DNA of 64,000 bases from contig OY969916.1 in the NCBI GenBank assembly GCA_963704535.1, positions 4,278,001 through 4,342,000 of the forward strand, given 5' to 3'. The position numbers were made by a program, and so were the translations under genes. The notes under the pieces are model-generated. The model ran no database searches and was not told the origin of the DNA. It saw only the letters and a program-made list of their open reading frames with translations. Every line of letters begins with the position of its first letter. The first letter of the stretch is position 1. The stretch comes from G963704535 sp963704535. GTDB taxonomy: Bacteria > Chloroflexota > Chloroflexia > Chloroflexales > Roseiflexaceae. This document shows, piece by piece, positions 27,484 to 36,556 of this stretch.

Positions 27484-27518
27484 ACGAGTGGGTCATTTGA
27501 TGGACTTATCGGCATTTA

Positions 27519-27583
27519 CTGTGTTGCGTGTTGCGTGGTCAGCGCGCACGCAACACGCAACACGTAACACGCAATACGCAATG
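27519..27583. repeat. Inverted GTGTTGC heptamer hairpin between actB and actC
   Basis: GTGTTGCGTGTTGCGTGGTCAGC pairs with the downstream GCACGCAACACGCAACACG. It is almost the same sequence as the hairpin at 2886-2946. Confidence 0.8.
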
Positions 27584-27605
27584 ACCCACTAGGACGGAGT
27601 AGGCT

Positions 27606-29063
27606 ATGCGATCCGAAGAAGCCAAACCGACCCCTGCAACCCAGGCAACCGCGCCGGTGCTGGAGCCGGGTCACACCTTCGCCTCCGTCACCGACAAGAT
27701 CAGCGCGATCGTGCTGACCCGCAAGACGCCGCGGGGCTGGTTCGTCGGCTTTGCGATCTCGTTCATGCTGCTCAACCTGCTGCTGCTCTCGCTGGGCTAC
27801 CTGCTCCTGCGCGGCGTCGGCATCTGGGGCAACAATGTCCCGGTCGGCTGGGCCTTCGATATCATCAACTTCGTGTGGTGGATCGGCATCGGCCACGCTG
27901 GGACGCTGATCTCGGCCATCCTGCTGCTGCTGCGCCAGCAGTGGCGCACCTCGATCAACCGCTTCGCCGAGGCCATGACACTGTTCGCGGTCGCCAGCGC
28001 CGGGCTGTTCCCGCTGCTGCACACCGGGCGGCCCTGGCTCGACTACTGGCTGTTCCCCTACCCGAACACGATGGGCCTGTGGCCGAACTTCCGCAGCCCG
28101 CTGGTCTGGGATGTCTTCGCGATCTCGACCTACGCCAGCGTGTCGGCGCTATTCTGGTTCATCGGGCTGATCCCCGACCTGGCCACGCTGCGCGACCGCT
28201 CACGCAACCGCATCGGCCGGGTGATCTACGGGCTGCTGGCGATGGGCTGGCGCGGCTCGGCCCGCCATTGGCAGCGCTACGAGGTGGCCTACCTGCTGCT
28301 GGCGGCCCTCTCGGCGCCGCTGGTCGTCTCGGTCCACACGATCGTCAGCTTCGACTTCGCCGTCTCGCAGGTGCCCGGCTGGCACGCCACGATCTTCCCG
28401 CCCTACTTCGTGGCCGGCGCGATCTTCGCCGGCTTCGCCATGGTGATCATCCTCTCCATTCCGCTACGCAAGGCCTACGGCCTGGAGGATTTTATCACTA
28501 TGCGCCACCTGGACCTGATGGCGCGGGTGACGCTGGCGACCGGGATGATCGTCAGCTACGGCTATTTGCTGGAGGCGTTCACGGCCTGGTACACCGGAAA
28601 CATCTACGAGCGCGCCCTGATCATGAACAGGGCGTTCGGGCCGTACGCCTGGAGCTACTGGGCGCTGATCTTCTGCAACTTCCTGGCGCCGCAACTCTTC
28701 TGGTTCCACCGCTTCCGCATCAGTATCCCAGCGCTGTTCATCGTTTCGCTGATCGTCAGCGTGGGCATGTGGCTGGAGCGCTTCGTGATCATCGTCGTCA
28801 GCCTGAGCCGCGACTTCATCCCGGCCGCGTGGGATATCTACCACCCGACGTTCTGGGACTTCTTGACCTTCCTGGGGACAATCGGGCTGTTCCTGACGCT
28901 GCTGTTCCTGTTCATCCGGTTCCTGCCGGTGATCTCGATCTTCGAGATGCGCGAGCTAGTGGCCAAGACCGAGGAGGCTGGCGATGGGCGCGGGCCGCAC
29001 ACCTCGCCCGGCGACGGCCACGAGCCGCCGCTGGCGCGGCCGGAGTCGCCGGCGGTCGGGTGA
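27606..29063 (+). CDS. actC: Alternative complex III quinone-binding subunit 1, ActC (NrfD-like)
   Basis: 485 residues, an NrfD/PsrC-family integral membrane protein with about ten transmembrane helices (for example FAISFMLLNLLLLSLGYLLL and FNYF-free NrfD motifs such as WWIGIGHAGTLISAILLLLR). It binds menaquinol and passes electrons to ActB, possibly with proton movement. The short N-terminal tail is cytoplasmic-like and the C-terminal tail is charged. Its TGA stop begins a TGAGAAGG/TGACAAGG microsatellite. Confidence 0.94.
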   Translation: MRSEEAKPTPATQATAPVLEPGHTFASVTDKISAIVLTRKTPRGWFVGFAISFMLLNLLLLSLGYLLLRGVGIWGNNVPVGWAFDIINFVWWIGIGHAGTLISAILLLLRQQWRTSINRFAEAMTLFAVASAGLFPLLHTGRPWLDYWLFPYPNTMGLWPNFRSPLVWDVFAISTYASVSALFWFIGLIPDLATLRDRSRNRIGRVIYGLLAMGWRGSARHWQRYEVAYLLLAALSAPLVVSVHTIVSFDFAVSQVPGWHATIFPPYFVAGAIFAGFAMVIILSIPLRKAYGLEDFITMRHLDLMARVTLATGMIVSYGYLLEAFTAWYTGNIYERALIMNRAFGPYAWSYWALIFCNFLAPQLFWFHRFRISIPALFIVSLIVSVGMWLERFVIIVVSLSRDFIPAAWDIYHPTFWDFLTFLGTIGLFLTLLFLFIRFLPVISIFEMRELVAKTEEAGDGRGPHTSPGDGHEPPLARPESPAVG

Positions 29064-29310
29064 GAAGGTGACAAGGTGAGAAGGTGACAAGATGAAGGGG
29101 TGAAAGGGTGAGGGGGCACAATGTAGGGCAGGCCCTCCGTGGCCGCCCGGATGCCACGCATCACGTTTCACGCATCACGTTTCACGCATCACGCATCACG
29201 TTTCACGCATCACGTTTCACGCATCACGCATCACGCATCACGCATCACGCATCACGCATCACGCCTTCGGGTCTCGGTTCTTTGGCGGGCCGCCACGGAG
29301 GGCCGGCCCT
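29061..29310. repeat. TGACAAGG octamers, GCATCAC/GTTTCAC heptamers and a GGCCGCC unit between actC and actD
   Basis: About 250 bases without a gene: TGAGAAGGTGACAAGG units starting at the actC stop, TGAAGGGG/TGAAAGGG units, then at least fourteen CATCACG/TTTCACG heptamers, and finally one GGCCGCCACGGAGGGCCGGCCCTAC unit close to the actD start. Confidence 0.9.
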
Positions 29311-29322
29311 ACACGGTGGATT

Positions 29323-29862
29323 ATGAATGCGAACACGGATCTCTACGGCATCATGGCCGAGTTCGACGACCCGGAGGAGTTGGTGCAGGCGACGCAGCGG
29401 GCCTACGAGGCCGGCTACCGCACGATGGACGCCTACTCGCCCTTCCCGGTCCACGGACTGTCGCAGGCGCTCGGCCACCGCGGCGTGCGCCTGCCCTACA
29501 TCGTGCTGATCGGCGGGCTGGTCGGGGCCGCGGCCGGCTTCGGCCTGCAATACTTCGCCTCGGCGATCGACTACCCGGTCAATATCGGCGGCCGCCCGTT
29601 CAATAGCTGGCCGGCGTTCATCCCGATAACGTTCGAGCTGACCATCCTGGTGGCTGCGCTGTCGGCGGTGCTGGGCATGCTGGGACTGAACGGGCTGCCG
29701 CAGCCGTACCACCCGGTGTTCAATGTGCCGAACTTCGAGCTGGCATCACGCAGCCACTTCTTCTTGTGCATCGAGTCCACCGACCCGCAGTTCGACCCGG
29801 TCGAGACCCGGCGCTTCCTGGAGAGCCTGGGGGCGCACGGTGTGGCCGATGTCGAGCCGTGA
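29323..29862 (+). CDS. actD: Alternative complex III membrane subunit ActD (DUF3341)
   Basis: 179 residues: a soluble N-terminal domain (YGIMAEFDDPEELVQATQRA, YEAGYRTMDAYSPFPVHGL), two membrane helices (LPYIVLIGGLVGAAAGFGLQ and a second at about 105-130), and a short C-terminal domain (FFLCIESTDPQFDPVETRRF). This is the DUF3341 pattern of ActD. Its function in the complex is structural as far as known. The stop TGA begins a run of GGATGGA heptamers. Confidence 0.93.
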   Translation: MNANTDLYGIMAEFDDPEELVQATQRAYEAGYRTMDAYSPFPVHGLSQALGHRGVRLPYIVLIGGLVGAAAGFGLQYFASAIDYPVNIGGRPFNSWPAFIPITFELTILVAALSAVLGMLGLNGLPQPYHPVFNVPNFELASRSHFFLCIESTDPQFDPVETRRFLESLGAHGVADVEP

Positions 29863-29947
29863 GGATGGAGGATGGAGAATAGAGGATAGAGGATGGAATG
29901 GTCGGGAAATAATCCCACCGAACATCAATGAATGGCATTGAAATCGT

Positions 29948-30059
29948 TGTAGGGGCGGAGCAGTTGCCCCATTAGATCGCGCCAGGCTTGATCTACAAAT
30001 ATGTTTTATAGAGCAACAAGTGCCCGATCAAGAATGGCAACTGCTCCGCCCCTACGGGT
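29948..30059. repeat. Palindromic element with GTAGGGGCGGAGCAGTTGCC ends
   Basis: GTAGGGGCGGAGCAGTTGCC near 29950 is inverted as GGCAACTGCTCCGCCCCTAC near 30056, about 105 bp in all, with an AT-rich centre. A second, shorter member with GTAGGGGCGAAGCAGTTGC ends lies at about 39825-39890. No gene is seen in this 286-base spacer. Confidence 0.75.
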
Positions 30060-30148
30060 TCGCATCGGCCACGATGTCCAAAATATTGAAACATCAATTT
30101 CCTGTCTTGTATTCACGGCATAGGTTTTGGGAATTGTAAGGCTTGACC

Positions 30149-30727
30149 ATGAGCAAACGATTAGGACTTGGATTACTCGCCTGCTGCACGCTGATCCTGA
30201 TCGCGAGCTGCGGCTCGAACATGCGCGACCAGGCCCGCTGCGAGCCGGGCGATGCGAGCGCCTTCTTCCCCGACGGCAAGTGCGCCCAGGTGCCGCCGCC
30301 TAACACCATCGCGCGCGGGATCGGCCAGGAGGATCAGGTGCTGACGACGGACGGCACCGGCGGCTGGGCCAGTGGCGACATCCCCTTCCCGGTGACGCGC
30401 GAGATCCTGGAGCAGGGCCGGCAGCGCTTCGACATCTACTGCGCGCCGTGCCACGGCCTCAGTGGCTACGGCAACGGGATGATCGTCCAGCGTGGCTTCC
30501 CGGCTCCGCCGTCGCTACATTCCCAGCGCCTGCTCGACGCGCCACCGGGGCACTTCTACGATGTGATCACCAATGGTTTTGGCCGTATGTACAGCTACGC
30601 CTACCGGGTCGACCCGCAGGAGCGCTGGGCGATCGCCGCCTACATCCGCGCGCTCCAGCTCAGCCAGAACGCCACGCTTGAGGATATCCCGCCGGAGGAG
30701 CGACAGAAGCTAGGAGCAGCGCAATGA
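30149..30727 (+). CDS. actE: Alternative complex III monohaem cytochrome ActE
   Basis: 192 residues. A lipoprotein signal (LGLLACCTLILIASC, Cys at 21) anchors it to the membrane. One haem c motif CAPCHGLSGYGNG sits near residue 97, and a methionine ligand is probable in the region after it (NGFGRMYSY). ATG 30149 is used rather than the TTG two codons upstream. The gene overlaps actF by four bases (ATGA), so the two are translationally coupled. Confidence 0.93.
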   Translation: MSKRLGLGLLACCTLILIASCGSNMRDQARCEPGDASAFFPDGKCAQVPPPNTIARGIGQEDQVLTTDGTGGWASGDIPFPVTREILEQGRQRFDIYCAPCHGLSGYGNGMIVQRGFPAPPSLHSQRLLDAPPGHFYDVITNGFGRMYSYAYRVDPQERWAIAAYIRALQLSQNATLEDIPPEERQKLGAAQ

Positions 30728-31914
30728 TCCAGGACGAGTCGTTTCGGCGGCAGCTTGACCGTATCCAGCTCCTGGCGGGCATCGCCGGCGTCGTGGGGCT
30801 GCTGGCCTGCGTCGGGCTGAGCTTCCTGTTCGGCGCCGAGCGAACCTACGAATCGTACCTGTTCGCCTTCCTATTCTGGTTCGGGATCGCGCTGGGCAGC
30901 ATGGCGATCACGCTGCTGCATCAAATGGTCGGCGGCGCGTGGGGCTTCCTGATCCGGCGGGTCCAGGAGGCAGCGGCGATGACGCTCCCGCTCATGGCCC
31001 TGCTGTTCGTGCCGATCCTGCTGAACCTGATGCTGGGCGGCCACCTATACGAGTGGTCGCACCCCGAGGTGGTCGCGGCCGACGAGCTGCTCCAGCGGAA
31101 ACAGTCGTACCTGAACGTCCCGTTCTTCCTGGCGCGGACGCTGGTCTACTTCGCGGTCTGGAGCCTGCTGGCCGCCTTCCTGAACCAGTGGTCGCTTGAG
31201 CAGGACCGCACCGCCGACCCAGCCCTATCCGACCGGCTGCGGCTGCTGGCGCGGATCGGGCTGGTCGCCTACGTGCTGACGATGACGTTCGCGGCGTTCG
31301 ACTGGGCCATGTCGATCGAGCCGCACTGGTTCTCGTCGATTTACGGCGTGCTGTTTATCGCCGGGCAGGGGCTCTCGGCCCTGGCCTTCGCGATCGTCGC
31401 CGCCGCGCTGCTGACGCTGCGCGGGCCGTTCAAGGGCCAGGTCTCTGCCCATCCATTCAACGACCTGGGCAATCTGCTGCTGGCGTTTGTGATGTTCTGG
31501 ACCTATGTCAACCTGTCGCAGTACCTGATCATCTGGTCGGCCAACATCCCCGAGGAGGTCACCTGGTACACACGCCGCACCGGAACCAGCTGGAACTGGC
31601 TGATCCTGTTCGTGCTGGCGTTCCAGTTCATCCTGCCGTTCCTGGTGCTGCTCTCGCGCCGCAACAAGCGCGCGACCGAGCGGCTGTCGGCGCTGGCGCT
31701 GATGATCCTGTTCGTCCACCTGGTCGAGGTGTTCTGGCTGATCATCCCGGCCTTTCACGCGGAAGTGAATATCACACCGACGGATATCGCCGCGCCGATC
31801 GGGATCGGGGGCATCTGGGTGGCGGCGCTCGTGTGGCTGCTGAAGCGCCGGGCGCTGCTGCCGCTGCACGACCCGCACGCCCCGGTCTTGCAGGAGGCAC
31901 ATCACCATGGCTAG
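30724..31914 (+). CDS. actF: Alternative complex III quinone-binding subunit 2, ActF
   Basis: 396 residues, about ten transmembrane helices, related to ActC/NrfD but lacking the long tails. Typical ActF sequences include LLHQMVGGAWGFLIRR, SYLNVPFFLART, SIEPHWFSSIYGVL and LSQYLIIWSANIPEEVTWY. It overlaps actE upstream and the next gene downstream. Confidence 0.93.
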   Translation: MIQDESFRRQLDRIQLLAGIAGVVGLLACVGLSFLFGAERTYESYLFAFLFWFGIALGSMAITLLHQMVGGAWGFLIRRVQEAAAMTLPLMALLFVPILLNLMLGGHLYEWSHPEVVAADELLQRKQSYLNVPFFLARTLVYFAVWSLLAAFLNQWSLEQDRTADPALSDRLRLLARIGLVAYVLTMTFAAFDWAMSIEPHWFSSIYGVLFIAGQGLSALAFAIVAAALLTLRGPFKGQVSAHPFNDLGNLLLAFVMFWTYVNLSQYLIIWSANIPEEVTWYTRRTGTSWNWLILFVLAFQFILPFLVLLSRRNKRATERLSALALMILFVHLVEVFWLIIPAFHAEVNITPTDIAAPIGIGGIWVAALVWLLKRRALLPLHDPHAPVLQEAHHHG

Positions 31915-32443
31915 GTCGCGTTTGAGGAACCGCCCCGAGGACGAGCAGGCCCAGCGCGATGCCGAGATCGCCGCGCAGGGCGCGGCCAAGGCCGAGCGCG
32001 ACGCCGGTATGGAGCAGAAGATCGCGCTGGGCTACGAGCCGTCGGATGTGCGCGCGCGCCCAGTGCTGATGATCGGCATCGCCACCGCCGTCGTCTTGGG
32101 GCTGGTCGGCGCGGTCATGCTGGGCCTGTTCGCGCTGTTCTCGTCGCTGCCGGTGCCGGCTGATCCGCCGCTCTCGCTGCTGATCAACCAGACCACGCTG
32201 CCGCCGGAGCCGCGCCTGGAGGTCGATCCGCCGGCCAACCTGGCGAGCCTGCGGGCGACCGAGCAGGCGCTGCTGGATGGCTACGGCTGGGTCGACCAGA
32301 ACGCCGGCAAGGTCAGGATGCCGATCGAGCGGGCCATGGACCTGCTGGCCGAGCGCGGCCTGCCGACGACCGCGGCCACCGTCACGCCGGCCGCGCAATC
32401 GACCGGCACGCCGGCGCCGACGACGGTGACGCCGACGCCGTAG
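31907..32443 (+). CDS. Single-span membrane protein of the act/SCO operon, unknown function
   Basis: 178 residues: a charged N-terminal 50 residues (EDEQAQRDAEIAAQGAAKAE), one membrane helix (about 53-79), a periplasmic part with PPEPRLEVDPPANLASLRA and the motif GYGWVDQNAGKVRMPIERAM, and a Thr/Pro tail. Proteins with this motif are often encoded between oxidase or complex III genes and SCO1. An assembly role is plausible but unproven. It overlaps actF by eight bases. The TAG stop is immediately followed by a GGCGGCCACGG array. Confidence 0.75.
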   Translation: MARSRLRNRPEDEQAQRDAEIAAQGAAKAERDAGMEQKIALGYEPSDVRARPVLMIGIATAVVLGLVGAVMLGLFALFSSLPVPADPPLSLLINQTTLPPEPRLEVDPPANLASLRATEQALLDGYGWVDQNAGKVRMPIERAMDLLAERGLPTTAATVTPAAQSTGTPAPTTVTPTP

Positions 32444-32765
32444 GGCGGCCACGGAGGGCCGGGCGGCCACGGAGGGCCGGGCCGCCACGGAGGGCCGGGC
32501 GGCCACGGAGGGCCGGGCGGCCACGGAGGGACGGCCCTACAGGTCTCGGTGGTGATGTTTTGTTCTTTGTTCTTTGTTCTTTGTTCTCGGCGGCCACGGA
32601 GGGCCGGGCCGCCACGGAGGGACGGCCCTACAGGTTTCGGTGGTGATGTTTTGTTCTTTGTTCTCGGCGGCCACGGAGGGCCAGGCCGCCACGGAGGGAC
32701 GGCCCTACAGGTTTCGGTGGTGATGTTTTGTTCTTTGTTCTTTGTTCTTTGTTCTTGGGTGGGAG
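32441..32765. repeat. GGCCACGGAGGGCCGGGC array with GTTCTTT heptamers
   Basis: At least eight GGCCACGGAGGGCCGGG units and three blocks of GTGATGTTTTGTTC/TTTGTTC heptamers, filling the whole spacer from the stop of the preceding gene to seven bases before the SCO1 start. No gene is seen. Confidence 0.9.
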
Positions 32766-32771
32766 CGCGCG

Positions 32772-33593
32772 ATGAGGCTACTCAACGCCATTCATAAATT
32801 ATTGTTGTTTGCGCTCTGTCTGCTGGCGCTGGGCGCGGCGCTCCCGGTGCGCGCGCAGCCGATCCCGCCCAATGATCCGCTCAACCAGGTCGGTTTCGAC
32901 CAGCGGCTGAACGCGCAGGTACCGCTCGACCTCGTGTTCCGCGACGAGCAGGGCGCCGCAGTCCGGTTGGGCGACTACATCGGCGGCAAGCCGGCCATCC
33001 TGGTGCTGGCCTACTACGAGTGCCCGAACCTGTGTACGCTGGTGCTGACCAAGCTGGTCGAGACGATGCGCGGGCTCGCGTTCGACATCGGCGACCAGTT
33101 CGACGTCATCACGGTGAGCATCGACCCGCGCGATACGCCGGCCGGCGCGGCGGCCAAGAAGGCGACCTACCTCCAGCGCTACGGGCGCCCCGGCGCCGAC
33201 GCCGGCTGGCATTTCCTGACCGGCGAGGAGGGCACGATCCAATCGCTGGCCCAGGCGATCGGCTTCCGGTACACCTACGACACCCGCCAGGAGCAGTATG
33301 CCCACCCGGTCGGCATTATGCTGCTGACCCCGCAGGGCACGATTTCGCGCTATTTCTACGATCTCGACTACTCGCCGCAGGACCTGCGCCTGGGCCTGGT
33401 GGAGGCATCCGAGGGCAAGATCGGCTCGCCGGTCGATCAGTTCCTGCTGCGCTGCTACCACTACGATCCGGTAACTGGGCAGTACACCCTAGCGATCATG
33501 AAAATTGTACGGGTCGTCAGCGTCGTCTCGATTGCCCTGTTGGGCCTAGTCGTGCTCCGGCTGCTGCGCCGTGAGCGGCTCGCACTTTCCTAG
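32772..33593 (+). CDS. sco1: SCO1/SenC copper chaperone for cytochrome oxidase
   Basis: 273 residues. A signal peptide or anchor (LLLFALCLLALGAALPVRAQ) precedes a thioredoxin-like SCO domain with copper ligands CPNLC (YYECPNLCTLV) and His in YAHPVGIML. The C-terminus adds a membrane helix (VVSVVSIALLGLVVLRLL) and basic tail. It delivers copper to the CuA site of CoxB, whose gene follows directly. ATG 32772 has GGGAG upstream. Confidence 0.93.
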   Translation: MRLLNAIHKLLLFALCLLALGAALPVRAQPIPPNDPLNQVGFDQRLNAQVPLDLVFRDEQGAAVRLGDYIGGKPAILVLAYYECPNLCTLVLTKLVETMRGLAFDIGDQFDVITVSIDPRDTPAGAAAKKATYLQRYGRPGADAGWHFLTGEEGTIQSLAQAIGFRYTYDTRQEQYAHPVGIMLLTPQGTISRYFYDLDYSPQDLRLGLVEASEGKIGSPVDQFLLRCYHYDPVTGQYTLAIMKIVRVVSVVSIALLGLVVLRLLRRERLALS

Positions 33594-33600
33594 ACGGTGA

Positions 33601-34653
33601 ATGTTTATGGACCAATTTCCGTTCCTGCCCGAGCATGCTTCGACCTTCGCCTGGCGGACCGACGCGCTGTACCTAGTGTTGGTCACGCTCAGCGCGATCT
33701 TCACCATTCCGATCGTGTTCCTGATCATCTACTTCGGCGTCAAATATCGGCGCGGCTCGCCGGCCGCTCGTGAGCGTTCGCACACCAAGCACTCGCTGGA
33801 GTGGTTCTTGATCGGCGGGCTGCTATTCCTGGTGCTGCCGGTGTTCGGGTGGTCGGCGAACGAGTACTTCAACATGTTTCGCCCGCCGGCGGGCACGCTC
33901 GACATCTATGTCGTGGGCCGGCAGTGGATGTGGAAGTTCCAGCACCCCGGCGGCCAGCGCGAGATCAACCAGTTGCATGTGCCGATCGGCCGCCCAGTCA
34001 AGCTGCTGATGACCTCCGAGGATGTCATCCACAGCCTCTACGTGCCGGCGTTCCGCGTCAAGCACGACGTGCTGCCGGGGCGCTACACGTCGCTGTGGTT
34101 CCAGGCCACCAAGACCGGGACCTACCACCTGTTCTGCGCCGAGTACTGCGGCGCGGAGCACTCCGAGATGGTCGGCCAGGTGATCGTCATGGAGCAGGCC
34201 GACTACCAGCAATGGCTGACCGGCGGGCAGGCGCAGGCCGGCGGCCCGCAGACGCCCGAGTCGATGGTCGAGGCCGGGCGGCTGTTGTTCCAGCAGCGCG
34301 GCTGCGCCAGTTGCCACCTGGCCGACGGCGCCGGCCCTGGTCCATCGCTGGACGGGGTGTATGGCTCGCAGGTGCAGCTTGACAGCGGTGAGACCGTCGC
34401 CGCCGACGAGAACTACCTGCGCGAGTCGATCCTCAACCCGAACGCCAAGATCGTCGCCCGCTACGAGCCGATCATGCCGGCGTTCGCCGGCCAACTCAAT
34501 GACGAGGAGGTCAATCAGCTCGTCGCCTACATTCGCTCGCTGGGCCAATCCAACGCCGACGATGGCGGGACGACGCCCCAGCCGGGCGGGACAGCGGTGC
34601 CCGGCAACGACGGCGCCGACAACCAGGCTGCACCAACTGGAACCGCGCCCTAG
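33601..34653 (+). CDS. coxB: Cytochrome c oxidase subunit II with fused cytochrome c (caa3-type)
   Basis: 350 residues. Two N-terminal membrane helices (YLVLVTLSAIFTIPIVFLII and WFLIGGLLFLVLPVFGW) are followed by the cupredoxin domain with CuA ligands: His in DVIHSLYVPAF and CAEYCGAEHSEM. A C-terminal cytochrome c domain has CASCH near residue 237 and a Met in EPIMPAF. The tail is Gly/Thr/Pro-rich. ATG 33601 or ATG 33607 is possible; the latter is better spaced from GGTGA. Confidence 0.95.
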   Translation: MFMDQFPFLPEHASTFAWRTDALYLVLVTLSAIFTIPIVFLIIYFGVKYRRGSPAARERSHTKHSLEWFLIGGLLFLVLPVFGWSANEYFNMFRPPAGTLDIYVVGRQWMWKFQHPGGQREINQLHVPIGRPVKLLMTSEDVIHSLYVPAFRVKHDVLPGRYTSLWFQATKTGTYHLFCAEYCGAEHSEMVGQVIVMEQADYQQWLTGGQAQAGGPQTPESMVEAGRLLFQQRGCASCHLADGAGPGPSLDGVYGSQVQLDSGETVAADENYLRESILNPNAKIVARYEPIMPAFAGQLNDEEVNQLVAYIRSLGQSNADDGGTTPQPGGTAVPGNDGADNQAAPTGTAP

Positions 34654-34805
34654 TGCTCTTTCAAGCGACATTGTAGGGAATAGAACACGGATCAGACGGA
34701 TCGAACCGATCTGTACGGATCAGGAAGAAAACCATCCGTGGACATTCGCTTCATCCGTAGCATCCGTGTTCGATGGCCGAACATCTACTTTGGAACAGCA
34801 CTAGT
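34654..34805. repeat. Imperfect palindromic element between coxB and coxA
   Basis: CTAGTGCTCTTTC at the left and GCACTAGTGCGCTTTC at the right bracket about 140 bases containing the internal inverted pair GGATCAGACGGATCGAACCGATC. No coding potential was seen. The following 100 bases contain AACTCAAAACT repeats leading up to the coxA ribosome site. Confidence 0.5.
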
Positions 34806-34906
34806 GCGCTTTCGGCGCAGGGGTCAGGGATCAGGATGCTGGTACGCGAAACAATAACTCTGAACTCAAAACTCATAACTCAAAACTGCACTAGAGGAAG
34901 GTAACG

Positions 34907-36556
34907 ATGAGCGCGACCACAGCGACGCCAGTTGTCAGGCCGCCGAGAAACTACCTCAATATCAGCTATGCCGTGAGGTCGTGGCTGCTGACCCTCGACC
35001 ACAAGCGGATTGCGATTCTCTACATCCTCTCGATCACCTTCTTCTTTGTGATCGGCGGCATCGCCGCGACGCTGATCCGCGTGGAGCTGGTCACGCCGCA
35101 GGGCGATCTGGTCCAGTCGGAGACCTACAACAAGCTGTTCACGATCCACGGCCTGGTCATGATCTTCTTCTTCCTGGTGCCGTCGATCCCGGCGACGCTG
35201 GGCAACTTCCTGCTGCCGCTGATGATCGGCGCGCGCGACCTGGCCTTCCCAAAGCTGAACCTGGCGAGCTGGTACGTCTTTATGCTCGGCAGCCTGTTCG
35301 CGATCCTCATGGTGGTCCTGGGCGGGGTCGATACCGGCTGGACCTTCTACACCCCCTACAGCACACTGAGTAACACCTACGTCAGCCTGACCATCCTGGG
35401 CGCCTTCTTGGCCGGGTTCAGCTCGATCTTCACCGGGATCAACTTTATTGTCACCACCCACACCATGCGCGCGCCGGGATTGACATGGTTCCGGCTACCG
35501 CTGTTCGTCTGGTCGATGTATGCGACCAGCCTGATCATGGTGCTGGCGACTCCGGTGCTGGCGGTCACGCTGCTGCTGGTATTCCTGGAGCGAACGATCG
35601 GGATCGGCATCTTCGACCCCGCGCTGGGCGGCGACCCGGTGCTGTTCCAGCATATGTTCTGGTTCTACTCGCACCCGGCGGTGTACATCATGATCCTGCC
35701 GGGCATGGGCGTAATTAGCGAGCTGATCGCCTGCTTCTCCCGCAACCGACCGTTCGGCTACAAGTTCATCGCCTTCTCCAGCCTGGCGATCGCCAGCGTC
35801 GGCTTCTTGGTCTGGGGCCACCATATGTTCGTCTCCGGCCAGTCGGTCTTCGCGGCGATGACCTTCTCGCTGCTCAGTTACCTGGTCGCCATCCCATCGG
35901 CGATCAAGGTCTTCAACTGGACCGCCACACTGTACAAGGGCTCGATCTCGCTGCGTACGCCCATGTACTACGCGCTGGGGTTCATCGGCCTGTTCGTGAT
36001 CGGCGGGCTGACCGGGCTGTTCCTGGCCGCGCCCTCGGTCGATGTCCACGTCCACGATACCTACTTCGTCGTCGCCCACTTCCACTACATCATGGTCGGC
36101 GGCACGCTCTCGGCCTACCTGGGCGGGGTTCACTTCTGGTGGCCGAAGATCACCGGGCGGATGTACCCGGAGGGGCTGGGCAAGTTCGCGGCGTTTACAC
36201 TGTTTATCGGCTTCAACCTGACATTCTTCCCGCAGTTCCTGCTGGGCTACGAGGGCATGCCGCGCCGCTACCACGAGTACGCGCCGGAGTTCCAGGTGCT
36301 GAACGTGCTGTCGACAGCCGGCGCCTCGATCCTGGCGGTCGGGTTCATTCTGCCGCTGGCATACCTGATCTGGTCGCTGCGCTACGGCCGGCTGGCCGGC
36401 CCGAACCCGTGGGGCGCCACCGGGCTGGAGTGGCAGACTCCCTCGCCGCCGCCAACCGAGAACTTCGCGACCATCCCGGTGGTGACTGAGGACGCATACC
36501 AGTACCTGCCGGAGCAAGATCAGGTCTTTGTACCGCAGGGGAGCGAACGTGTCTGA
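34907..36556 (+). CDS. coxA: Cytochrome c oxidase subunit I, A2-type
   Basis: 549 residues, about 12 or more transmembrane helices. The haem and CuB ligands are visible: HGLVMIFFF (haem a His), WFYSHPAVYIMILPGMG (CuB His and the cross-linked Tyr), HHMFVSG, and DTYFVVAHFHYIM (haem a3 and a His). The YSHP motif in place of Glu in helix VI marks family A2, as in Rhodothermus and Thermus caa3. It reduces oxygen to water with proton pumping. ATG 34907 follows AGGAAGG. Confidence 0.96.
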   Translation: MSATTATPVVRPPRNYLNISYAVRSWLLTLDHKRIAILYILSITFFFVIGGIAATLIRVELVTPQGDLVQSETYNKLFTIHGLVMIFFFLVPSIPATLGNFLLPLMIGARDLAFPKLNLASWYVFMLGSLFAILMVVLGGVDTGWTFYTPYSTLSNTYVSLTILGAFLAGFSSIFTGINFIVTTHTMRAPGLTWFRLPLFVWSMYATSLIMVLATPVLAVTLLLVFLERTIGIGIFDPALGGDPVLFQHMFWFYSHPAVYIMILPGMGVISELIACFSRNRPFGYKFIAFSSLAIASVGFLVWGHHMFVSGQSVFAAMTFSLLSYLVAIPSAIKVFNWTATLYKGSISLRTPMYYALGFIGLFVIGGLTGLFLAAPSVDVHVHDTYFVVAHFHYIMVGGTLSAYLGGVHFWWPKITGRMYPEGLGKFAAFTLFIGFNLTFFPQFLLGYEGMPRRYHEYAPEFQVLNVLSTAGASILAVGFILPLAYLIWSLRYGRLAGPNPWGATGLEWQTPSPPPTENFATIPVVTEDAYQYLPEQDQVFVPQGSERV